NCBI GenBank assembly: GCA_024404115.1
Contig: JAKSQM010000014.1
Location: 1-38,949, forward strand
DNA: 38,949 bases
DNA from: Clostridia bacterium
Lineage (GTDB): Bacteria; Bacillota; Clostridia; Oscillospirales; Acutalibacteraceae
Direction of reading: 5' to 3'
The position numbers were made by a program, and so were the translations under genes. Under the pieces are notes generated by a model that ran no database searches, was not told the origin of the DNA, and saw nothing but the letters and a program-made list of their open reading frames with translations. Positions 1 to 5,800 of the stretch are shown here, one piece after another (the first letter of the stretch is position 1; the number at the start of each line of letters is the position of its first letter).

Positions 1-7
1 CACCTAA

Positions 8-178
8 AACGCACAATAAAACGGCTCCCTTGTGTAAAGGGAGCTGGATTTGGCGGAGCCAAAGACTGAGGGATTGTCTGTCGAAATTCAAATATTTGCT
101 TAATTTTAAACAAACAATCCTCCCGACTCACTTCGTTCGCCACCCTCCTTTACACAAGGAGGGCAGATTTTGCCGTCA
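8..178. repeat. MITE-like nested palindromic repeat, copy 1
   Basis: A roughly 170-bp element that recurs at 25066-25240. The outer arms are CCCTTGTGTAAAGGGAG near 27-43 and its near reverse complement at 146-163. A second inner pair surrounds GAGGGATTGTCTG near 68-80 and CAAACAATCCTCCCGACTC near 111-129. The whole unit could fold into a long imperfect hairpin. It has no credible coding capacity; a 63-codon frame across it is only the translated repeat. A REP-like hairpin lies just to its right. Confidence 0.75.
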
Positions 179-187
179 GATTTACAC

Positions 188-214
188 CGTAGTGGATGCC
201 GTCCCCGACATCCA
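188..214 (+). repeat. REP-like hairpin (GTAG foot), divergent copy
   Basis: CGTAG is followed by a GGATG...CATCC hairpin. It matches the layout of the GTAGGGG hairpins around 5.0-7.7 kb, but has GTAGTGG instead of GTAGGGG. It sits 10 bp beyond MITE-like copy 1. Together they fill most of the gap before the response-regulator gene; I see no gene in 1-330. Confidence 0.55.
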
Positions 215-291
215 GTGCTGAATGTTATCACAAATTCAAATTTGAACGAAAATATTAGCGAGCGTAGCGTATAATCCACTTTATCAATAAC

Positions 292-329
292 AAAACCGCT
301 GATTGAACCTTGATTCTCTCAGCGGTTTT
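292..329 (-). terminator. Intrinsic terminator of the kinase/regulator operon
   Basis: AAAACCGCTGA (292-302) pairs with TCAGCGGTTTT (319-329). Read leftward, the hairpin runs into a T-rich tail directly after the response-regulator stop codon. Confidence 0.75.
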
Positions 330-330
330 T

Positions 331-1086
331 TCATTCTTTATTTACAGGTGAATACTCTGCAAAGCTGTATTGTGTCATATACTCTGACGGCTTTGCGGAG
401 ATTTTGCCGTCCAAAAAATCAAAATAATCACATTCCACCTCATCACGGTTGATTGAAATGCCACCGTGCTTAACAATAATGCACTGTGAAAGTCCAAGCT
501 CGTCAAATGTGTTGATGAGATCTCTTCGCAGCTTTTGATAATAATCTCTGTTGTTGAAATCCTCAAACAAAACAGAAACAATCTCTGCCGAGGAGCAAAG
601 TGCGCCGTTGCGGTCAACAAGATATGCCAACAGCTCTTTTGTGCGTGAAAGTTTAAATTTTATTGGCTGGTAATCACAGAAAACTTCAAAATTTCCAAAG
701 CATTTTATTATGAGCCTTTTTGAATGTTCAACTGAATAGCGAAGATTTTTCATCACTTCACAAACATCCTCGATGCACACAGGCTTCAGCAAATATCCGC
801 TGGCATAAAGCTTCATGGCATCAAGTGCGTATTCCTCATAGCCTGTTGAAAAAATAATATTCACCTTCGGATAAATTGCTTTTAATTTTTTTGCCATTTC
901 AATTCCCGAAATGAACTGCATATTTATGTCAAGAAAAGCAATATGTATAGGTCTTTTCTCTGCAAATGCAAGTGCTTCACGGGGCTTTGTAAATGCGTTT
1001 ATTTCAGCGTCAGGAACAGCTTCGGACACTGCATTTTTCAGCATTTTTAAAGCAAGCGGCTCATCATCAACCAAAATGATGTTCAT
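331..1086 (-). CDS. Response regulator with SARP-type C-terminal winged helix
   Basis: 251-residue cytoplasmic two-component response regulator. The receiver domain (about residues 1-115) shows the acidic pair D7/D8, the phospho-acceptor Asp near 53 (FLDINM), the conserved Thr near 81 and the Lys near 101 (YLLKPV). From about 123, the sequence IKCFGNFEVF...SRTKELLAYLVDRNG is the winged-helix fold of OmpR/SARP-type regulators rather than the LytTR domain normally paired with LytS-type kinases. Its start overlaps the kinase stop by one base (TAATG), so the two are translationally coupled and almost certainly one phosphorelay. Likely a transcription factor; its targets are unknown. The divergent secreted protein at 2695 is a plausible target, but that is inference from position. 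Confidence 0.88.
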   Translation of the reverse strand: MNIILVDDEPLALKMLKNAVSEAVPDAEINAFTKPREALAFAEKRPIHIAFLDINMQFISGIEMAKKLKAIYPKVNIIFSTGYEEYALDAMKLYASGYLLKPVCIEDVCEVMKNLRYSVEHSKRLIIKCFGNFEVFCDYQPIKFKLSRTKELLAYLVDRNGALCSSAEIVSVLFEDFNNRDYYQKLRRDLINTFDELGLSQCIIVKHGGISINRDEVECDYFDFLDGKISAKPSEYMTQYSFAEYSPVNKE

Positions 1087-2477
1087 TATTTTTCCTCCAA
1101 AATAATTGTTACGGTGGTGCCTTCGTCTGCGGAGCTTTCAATCAGCAGCTGACCACCGCACATTGATTCTATACGCTGTTTTGTGTTTTTAAGTCCAATA
1201 TGATTTTCGCTGTCATTGTCAATAACGGACGGGTCAAAACCTCTGCCGTCATCATGCACAACAACATAAATTCTGTCATCCTCTCTGCGGGTGTGAATCC
1301 TCACCGTGCCACCGTCCTCACATCCTCGAACACCGTATTTAACCGCATTCTCAACAATCGGCTGCAGCGTCAGTGGCGGCAGCATAAATGACTCATATTG
1401 AATATCGTATTCCACCGTGAGCAAATCCTCAAAGCGGAGCTTTTCTATTGAAAGATAAATTTTTGTATGTTCAAGCTCTTTTTCAAACATAACACAGCCT
1501 TGTGAATTAAGGCTGCTCATATTCTGACGCAGATAGGATGAAAAATCCTTGATAGTTTTCTGCGCAAGCTTTGGGTTATCACCGCACAAAACATATATGG
1601 CAGAGAGCGTATTATAAAGAAAATGTGGCTGAATCTGCGAAATCATAATCTGCGTCTGCTTTTCACGAAGCTCCGAACTCTTTTTGCTAAGCTCAATTTT
1701 ATCCTGAACATAAATCTGCAAAAAGATTACATAAATGGTGAAAAGCGCACCAAGGGCAATACCGCTGTCAATGCGGATGTCATTGTTATCAAATGGCAGT
1801 GAGTCAATAATGATAAACAGCATAGCAAAGAAGCAGTAGCTTAACAGCACAAGCTTTGTTTTGCGGTCATTATCCGAGCGAATTGTTTCATATAAATGAA
1901 ACACAAAAAATAAAATAGGGCAGATGTTTGCAATTAAATATGTTTTGGGATAAATCACATTGCCATCGGGTGCGTAATAAAAAACTAAGTGGGTTTTGAT
2001 GTTTGTTAGCACAACCAACACAAAGATTGTATATATTATCACCATTGCGAGTCGCATTTTCTTTTTAGCTTTTGTGTTTGCTTTGTAATAGTCGATAAAA
2101 TAACTGCAAAACGCCATACCCAAAAGTAAACCTAAAACATACATCACTGTGCGTGCAATAAGCTGGGCGGTGATGTATTCTTTTTTTGTCGGGAAAGAAA
2201 AGCTGACAGTAATTGAAAAAGCATATAAAAATAACATAATCAATATGTTATAAAACCGAAAATTCAGCATTGTTGAGCCAGACAGCGTAATTAGATAATA
2301 ATTGGTAAGAACAGCCACCATGCAAAGCACAACAAACGTAACTACATAGTTCACCAGCGGTTCTGGCTTAGATACAATATCAAGCGCACGGAACATAATG
2401 GCTTGAATCGTTATAATAACGTACATAAACACAAGGGTTACTGTTTTCAGTTTTTTTATATTAATTTTTTGTTGCAT
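1086..2477 (-). CDS. LytS-like membrane sensor histidine kinase
   Basis: Sensor kinase partner of the downstream regulator, 463 residues from the chosen ATG. That start follows a weak GGACGG and begins MQQKINIKKL; an upstream in-frame ATG at 2549 would add 24 residues but has no clear ribosome site. The N-terminal 270 residues are strongly hydrophobic with about eight membrane segments and no large extracellular domain. A short coiled region (KKSSELREKQTQ) leads to the His_kinase motif QIQPHFLYN with the phospho-His near 285. The ATPase domain follows, with the N-box (ENAVKYG, near 377) and G-box (DDGRGF, near 410). This is the HPK7/LytS-type architecture. The signal is unknown; membrane-embedded or peptide ligands are typical of this class. 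Confidence 0.87.
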   Translation of the reverse strand: MQQKINIKKLKTVTLVFMYVIITIQAIMFRALDIVSKPEPLVNYVVTFVVLCMVAVLTNYYLITLSGSTMLNFRFYNILIMLFLYAFSITVSFSFPTKKEYITAQLIARTVMYVLGLLLGMAFCSYFIDYYKANTKAKKKMRLAMVIIYTIFVLVVLTNIKTHLVFYYAPDGNVIYPKTYLIANICPILFFVFHLYETIRSDNDRKTKLVLLSYCFFAMLFIIIDSLPFDNNDIRIDSGIALGALFTIYVIFLQIYVQDKIELSKKSSELREKQTQIMISQIQPHFLYNTLSAIYVLCGDNPKLAQKTIKDFSSYLRQNMSSLNSQGCVMFEKELEHTKIYLSIEKLRFEDLLTVEYDIQYESFMLPPLTLQPIVENAVKYGVRGCEDGGTVRIHTRREDDRIYVVVHDDGRGFDPSVIDNDSENHIGLKNTKQRIESMCGGQLLIESSADEGTTVTIILEEK

Positions 2478-2640
2478 AGCTTTACCGTCCAGTTTTTTAT
2501 ATATTATAACATAAAAAAATTTTTTTTCAAACAATAAGTAGCAACACAAAAAAATTTACTAAATATTTACAGTTTGTTTATAGTTTGTTAATCACTTTCC
2601 AAAAAAAAGCCATTTTTATTCCAATTTCTTTCCACTTTCG

Positions 2641-2651
2641 TATGCTATAAT
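2641..2651 (+). promoter_or_regulatory. Extended -10 promoter for the secreted protein
   Basis: TATGCTATAAT is a TGn-extended -10 hexamer (TATAAT 2646-2651) about 45 bp before the chosen start. The -35 region is weak, as is common with extended -10 promoters. The same 11-mer recurs upstream of the gene at 36427. Confidence 0.6.
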
Positions 2652-2694
2652 TAAGATACTAAAAAAATATTTTAAATGAAAGGACTTGATTTTT

Positions 2695-4722
2695 TTGAAA
2701 ACAAGTAAAAAAATTTTGTCGGTTTTATTGTCAGTTCTGATGATTTTATCGACAGTGTCATGTCTGGGCATGTCAGCATTTGCTGCACCAGCGGAGCAGT
2801 ATATCGAAATAAGAACTGCTGAGGAATTCATGTCATACTGTGGCAAAGATAGCGGAACTTATGCATTGAAGCTTATGAATGACATTGACATTTGCAGTAC
2901 CAGTACCAGTACCTATGTTTATTTTTACACCGATACAGTGCTTGATCTTAACGGTCATACCCTCAACTGTACACAGTCAATAAAGTATATTAATTATTAT
3001 GCTATCGAAGTCAGAGCTAATAGTTTAACAATTAACGACTCTTCTGCTGCAAAAACAGGCAAAATCACAAGTGTAGTTAAAGACAGCACAGCAGAAAATC
3101 CATTTGCCTTCGCTATCAAAGTTGGCGATTTAACCAACAAATCAGGCAGCACATTAATTATGAATGGCGGTACAATCACCAAATTCCCTGGTAGATCATC
3201 ATCAATTGTTGGTACAGTTACTGTTGGTGATTATGCTACGTTTATAATGAATAGCGGCAAGATAGTTGATAACATTGTTTATAGCAATAAAGCAAGACAG
3301 TATAACGGCGGCGTTTGCTTGCTGCATAATAAACCTGATAGTACAGGCAAAATCATATTAGGCGGCGACGCTGTTGTTTACAATAATGGATTCCATGATG
3401 GTGCACAGAGCAATATTTATATTCAGCATAGTGATAATGGTCATGGTAAAATTTATGTATCAGAGGAAAATCCCCTTACTGATGACGCACTGTTTGGTCT
3501 TTCTTTCTATCCTAGTGTTTTCCCAAATGGAAAACTCGAAAAAGGCACTGATATCAGCCGTTATTTAGATAGTTCATGTCAGGACTATACAGATAAATTT
3601 TATATAAAGACTTATAATGCTGATAACAGCGATACATTTGGAATAGAATACAAAGACGGTCAATTCCTTGCTATAGATCATACACACAAATTGAATGGCA
3701 ACACATGCACTATTTGTGGATTTGACCTTGACCGCTACAAGGAGAATATCCGTAATCAGCTTGCTAATTTTGCAATGAATAATGTCAGAGAAGAGGCAAT
3801 GGAGCTTGAAGGTCTTTTGAAATTAGTAGAAGATAGCTCAAATGCCTTTGACGAAGCAACAACCAAGGAAGAGGTTGACAAAATCTACGCTGACACTCTC
3901 AAAGCACTTGACGAGTTTGTTCTTGAAACACATATGGTTGCTGCTGTTAATGCAACAGTAACAAAAGCCTATAAGCCCGAAAAATCAGCAAAATATGAGA
4001 TCGCAACAGTTAAAATCCCCGAAGCTGATGGCATTAAGAATGGCAAATGGTTTGTATATTGGGTAGATCAGGATAAAAATATTGTAAGCTCATATTCAAC
4101 ATATAGCTTCTATGTTGTTGAGGATAGAACTCTTACACCCGTTTATGTTGCACCCTCAGTTTATGAAGCTGAAAGAGCAAAGGCAATTCTTGTAACAGAC
4201 ATCGTAAGAGCTGACGATAACGGCGACGGCACAGCAACACTTTTCGCAGAACATTCAGCAAGTAAGGCAGCTGTTGGCGATGCAATTCTCCAGCACGGTG
4301 TTATCTACACAACAGACGCTGCACAGAAAGACAACCTCACAGTTGATAACGATAATGTCAACAAGACAGTAGCCGCAAAGACAAACACATCACTTTCTGG
4401 ACTTCTCAAAGCAGTAATTGATGTAGAAGAAAATGACACTGTTTATGCAAAGTCATATATGACCGACGCAAACGGCAACACAGTTTACGGCAGTGCTCAG
4501 ACACTTAGCATTGGTAAGTTTACAACATCAGCTGATTCTGATTTTGAAGTACTCGACTTTGACAACGCTCTTGAGCAGGCAGAGGAGATTATCGTAACAG
4601 CTGACGAAGCTCCTGTTGTAACCGAAACTGAAACAGAAACAGCACCCTCATTCATGAGCGTACTTATGAGCATTCTCAACGCAGTAATGGCTCTTGTTCA
4701 GGCAATTATCGCATTATTCTAA
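2695..4722 (+). CDS. Secreted beta-helix-like surface protein
   Basis: 675-residue exported protein of unknown function. A TTG at 2695 is chosen because AAAGGA (2679-2684) lies ten bases upstream and the product then begins MKTSKKILSVLL, a typical Firmicute signal peptide ending near SAFA. The in-frame TTG at 2686 is only one base from that ribosome site. Residues about 35-280 carry repeated NGHTL, NDSSA, NGGTI and NSGKI turns, typical of right-handed parallel beta-helix proteins. A short Cys pair (CTICG) is followed by a helical segment (about 340-410) and a C-terminal beta-rich region. The last 25 residues are hydrophobic and amphipathic, without an LPXTG signal. A peptide gene follows 14 bp downstream. 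No catalytic motif is recognised; adhesion or matrix binding is only a guess. Confidence 0.8.
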   Translation: MKTSKKILSVLLSVLMILSTVSCLGMSAFAAPAEQYIEIRTAEEFMSYCGKDSGTYALKLMNDIDICSTSTSTYVYFYTDTVLDLNGHTLNCTQSIKYINYYAIEVRANSLTINDSSAAKTGKITSVVKDSTAENPFAFAIKVGDLTNKSGSTLIMNGGTITKFPGRSSSIVGTVTVGDYATFIMNSGKIVDNIVYSNKARQYNGGVCLLHNKPDSTGKIILGGDAVVYNNGFHDGAQSNIYIQHSDNGHGKIYVSEENPLTDDALFGLSFYPSVFPNGKLEKGTDISRYLDSSCQDYTDKFYIKTYNADNSDTFGIEYKDGQFLAIDHTHKLNGNTCTICGFDLDRYKENIRNQLANFAMNNVREEAMELEGLLKLVEDSSNAFDEATTKEEVDKIYADTLKALDEFVLETHMVAAVNATVTKAYKPEKSAKYEIATVKIPEADGIKNGKWFVYWVDQDKNIVSSYSTYSFYVVEDRTLTPVYVAPSVYEAERAKAILVTDIVRADDNGDGTATLFAEHSASKAAVGDAILQHGVIYTTDAAQKDNLTVDNDNVNKTVAAKTNTSLSGLLKAVIDVEENDTVYAKSYMTDANGNTVYGSAQTLSIGKFTTSADSDFEVLDFDNALEQAEEIIVTADEAPVVTETETETAPSFMSVLMSILNAVMALVQAIIALF

Positions 4723-4736
4723 GGGAGGTAGCTAAG

Positions 4737-4913
4737 ATGAAATACGAAAAACCCGAAGTAAATGTTGAAAAATTCACATTCGAGCCAATCCTCGCAGAGG
4801 TAACAAGTTCAATCGATCCCGACCCCACACCCAAAGGTCCCGTAATTGAAGAAAACGATCCCACCTTTGAGCTTGCAAGCGCATTCGATAGCGTGTTCAA
4901 TTTCAATAAATAA
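4737..4913 (+). CDS. Small acidic protein of 58 residues
   Basis: A short gene with a strong ribosome site (GGGAGG 4723-4728, eight bases before the ATG), placed directly after the stop codon of the secreted protein and closed by a terminator at 4930. The product starts MKYEKPEVNVEKFTFEPILA, is rich in Glu, Asp and Pro, and has no Cys, signal peptide or membrane segment. From memory, small proteins with a similar MxYxKPxxEV start are frequent in ruminococcal genomes next to surface proteins, but I cannot verify this here. Spacing and ribosome site argue that it is real and co-transcribed with the secreted protein. It could be a regulator, a chaperone-like partner or a precursor peptide. Confidence 0.72.
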   Translation: MKYEKPEVNVEKFTFEPILAEVTSSIDPDPTPKGPVIEENDPTFELASAFDSVFNFNK

Positions 4914-4929
4914 TAAAATCCTTTCTTTT

Positions 4930-4960
4930 CCCCACTGTGCTTCGGTGCAGTGGGGATTTT
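4930..4960 (+). terminator. Intrinsic terminator after the small protein
   Basis: CCCCACTG (4930-4937) pairs with CAGTGGGG (4948-4955) around a TTCG-type tetraloop, followed by ATTTTTATTT. It closes the transcript from 2641. Confidence 0.88.
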
Positions 4961-4973
4961 TATTTGAATGAAT

Positions 4974-4994
4974 ATTGAATATTGAATATTGAAT
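4974..4994. repeat. Three tandem ATTGAAT units
   Basis: Three perfect 7-bp copies of ATTGAAT with degenerate copies on both sides (about 4966-5004). They lie in the AT-rich approach to the first REP-like hairpin of this gap. Similar low-complexity AT-rich sequence precedes the REP-like copy at 25006. Confidence 0.7.
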
Positions 4995-5016
4995 AATGAA
5001 TAATTGGACGGCACAT

Positions 5017-5039
5017 CGTAGGGGCGAACTGTGTTCGCC
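5017..5039 (+). repeat. REP-like hairpin (GTAG foot), type CGAAC
   Basis: CGTAGG leads into GGCGAAC (5023-5029), loop TGT, GTTCGCC (5033-5039), a perfect 7-bp stem. The same unit recurs at 5161. The GTAG at the foot of the hairpin is the signature tetranucleotide of REP elements mobilised by RAYT proteins. The 4914-5391 gap has no gene and is built largely of such elements. Confidence 0.8.
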
Positions 5040-5083
5040 AGCTTTGCATAACAATTAAATGATTGACGGCTTGATACCACACA

Positions 5084-5110
5084 CCGTAGGGGAGGGGCTT
5101 GCTCCTCCCG
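5084..5110 (+). repeat. REP-like hairpin (GTAG foot), type GGAGG
   Basis: CCGTAG followed by GGGAGG (5090-5095), an inner GGC/GCT extension, and CCTCCC (5104-5109). It is identical in core sequence to the two copies inside the transposase coding region at 7251 and 7413. Confidence 0.82.
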
Positions 5111-5160
5111 AATTGAATCTAAAAATATCGTATAAATCTGCATAAAAGGTACGATAACAT

Positions 5161-5184
5161 CGTAGGGGCGAACTGTGTTCGCCC
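5161..5184 (+). repeat. REP-like hairpin (GTAG foot), type CGAAC
   Basis: CGTAG, then GGGCGAAC (5166-5173), loop TGT, GTTCGCCC (5177-5184). Same core as the 5017 copy with one more base pair. A short flanking string, ATGTCAGCACAAA, follows it and also occurs just after the transposase stop codon near 7664. Confidence 0.82.
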
Positions 5185-5205
5185 GTTCCGAATGTCAGCA
5201 CAAAA

Positions 5206-5255
5206 CAAAATAGCTTCCCTTGGGGGAAGTGGCAAAATCTTTGATTTTGACGATG
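5206..5255. repeat. Degenerate hairpin repeat fragment
   Basis: AGCTTCCC/GGGGAAG and CAAAATC-TTT-GATTTTG form two small hairpins in a row. They resemble eroded MITE-like repeat material but no second copy was found in the window. Confidence 0.4.
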
Positions 5256-5303
5256 GGGGTAACTTGAAGTAATAAGTTGTAGTGAATAGTGAAAAAGTAG
5301 CAT

Positions 5304-5330
5304 TGTAGGGGATGGCGTCCTCGACATCAC
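5304..5330 (+). repeat. REP-like hairpin (GTAG foot), type GATG
   Basis: TGTAGGGGATGGCGTC, loop, GACATC. The GTAGGGG foot is conserved while the stem differs from its neighbours and is closest to the 188-214 copy. Confidence 0.7.
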
Positions 5331-5354
5331 GCTAACTGATTCCGCACAAATCCC

Positions 5355-5384
5355 AAAAATAAAAGACCGCCGAAATCGACAGCC
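5355..5384 (-). terminator. Intrinsic terminator of the ArsC-like gene
   Basis: GACCGCCG (5365-5372) pairs, with wobbles, with CGACAGCC (5377-5384). Reading leftward it is followed by a T-rich run (complement of 5356-5364). Confidence 0.65.
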
Positions 5385-5391
5385 TTTAAAT

Positions 5392-5733
5392 TTATTCCCA
5401 TGTTTTCCAAATATCGGGGCAATACCCAACTGTTGCCTGCTTGCCGTTGCGGACAATCGGCGTTTTAAAAATCGTCTGATTCTCAAGGAGCTTTTCTTCC
5501 TTTGCCTCCTGCGAAGCAAGGTACTCAATAAAGCTCTGCTCATATGCCTTTGAGCTTTTGTCAAGCAGTGCATCAAAACTGCCAACCGCACGCAGAATGT
5601 TTTTGTATTCGCCATTGCTCATGCCAAACTTTGCAAGGTCAATGAACTGATACTTAATTCGTCTTTCTTTAAAATATCTTTCTGCTTTTTTTGTGTCAAA
5701 GCATTTTGCTTTGCCGTAAATTTGTATATTCAT
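5392..5733 (-). CDS. ArsC/Spx-fold thioredoxin-like protein
   Basis: 113 residues from the ATG at 5733, which follows AAGGTG at 5740-5745; the longer in-frame extension is rejected because it lacks a ribosome site and would run through the divergent promoter region. The N-terminus MNIQIYGKAKCFDTKKAERYF is the ArsC-family beta-alpha start with a single Cys at 11, instead of the CxxC of Spx or thioredoxins. The C-terminal TPIVRNGKQATVGYCPDIW matches the family's cis-Pro strand. True arsenate reduction is uncertain; many such short proteins are redox or RNA-polymerase-binding regulators. It is divergent from the CCA enzyme, and their promoters overlap face to face. Confidence 0.82.
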   Translation of the reverse strand: MNIQIYGKAKCFDTKKAERYFKERRIKYQFIDLAKFGMSNGEYKNILRAVGSFDALLDKSSKAYEQSFIEYLASQEAKEEKLLENQTIFKTPIVRNGKQATVGYCPDIWKTWE

Positions 5734-5743
5734 AATTATCACC

Positions 5744-5772
5744 TTGATAATTATAACCGAAAGTGGTAAAAT
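5744..5772 (+). promoter_or_regulatory. Promoter of the CCA enzyme gene
   Basis: TTGATA (5744-5749), 17-bp spacer, TAAAAT (5767-5772) with an upstream TGG extension. The predicted start near 5779 gives a short leader containing the GGAGG at 5789-5793. Confidence 0.6.
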
Positions 5773-5778
5773 TGTAAA
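5750..5778 (-). promoter_or_regulatory. Promoter of the ArsC-like gene, overlapping the cca promoter
   Basis: On the minus strand TTTACA (5773-5778), 17-bp spacer, TATAAT (5750-5755). It occupies nearly the same bases as the rightward promoter. The predicted transcript would begin very close to the ribosome site, which lowers confidence. Confidence 0.45.
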
Positions 5779-5800
5779 GTAATTTTTCGGAGGTGATTTT

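Noticed and set aside
30-221. 63-codon frame at the left end
   Set aside because: It is the translation of the MITE-like repeat and a REP hairpin; no ribosome site, and the homologous region at 25066 does not keep the frame.
5017-5039. CGAAC-TGT-GTTCG as a LexA box
   Set aside because: The spacing is three bases instead of four, it sits in a GTAG-footed hairpin repeated at 5161, and no gene start follows it. It is a REP element.
4706-5615. Leftward frames over the repeat gap, with peptides such as GGASPSPT
   Set aside because: These are translations of REP hairpins and antisense of real genes. The GGASPSPT peptide here is repeat sequence, not coding homology.
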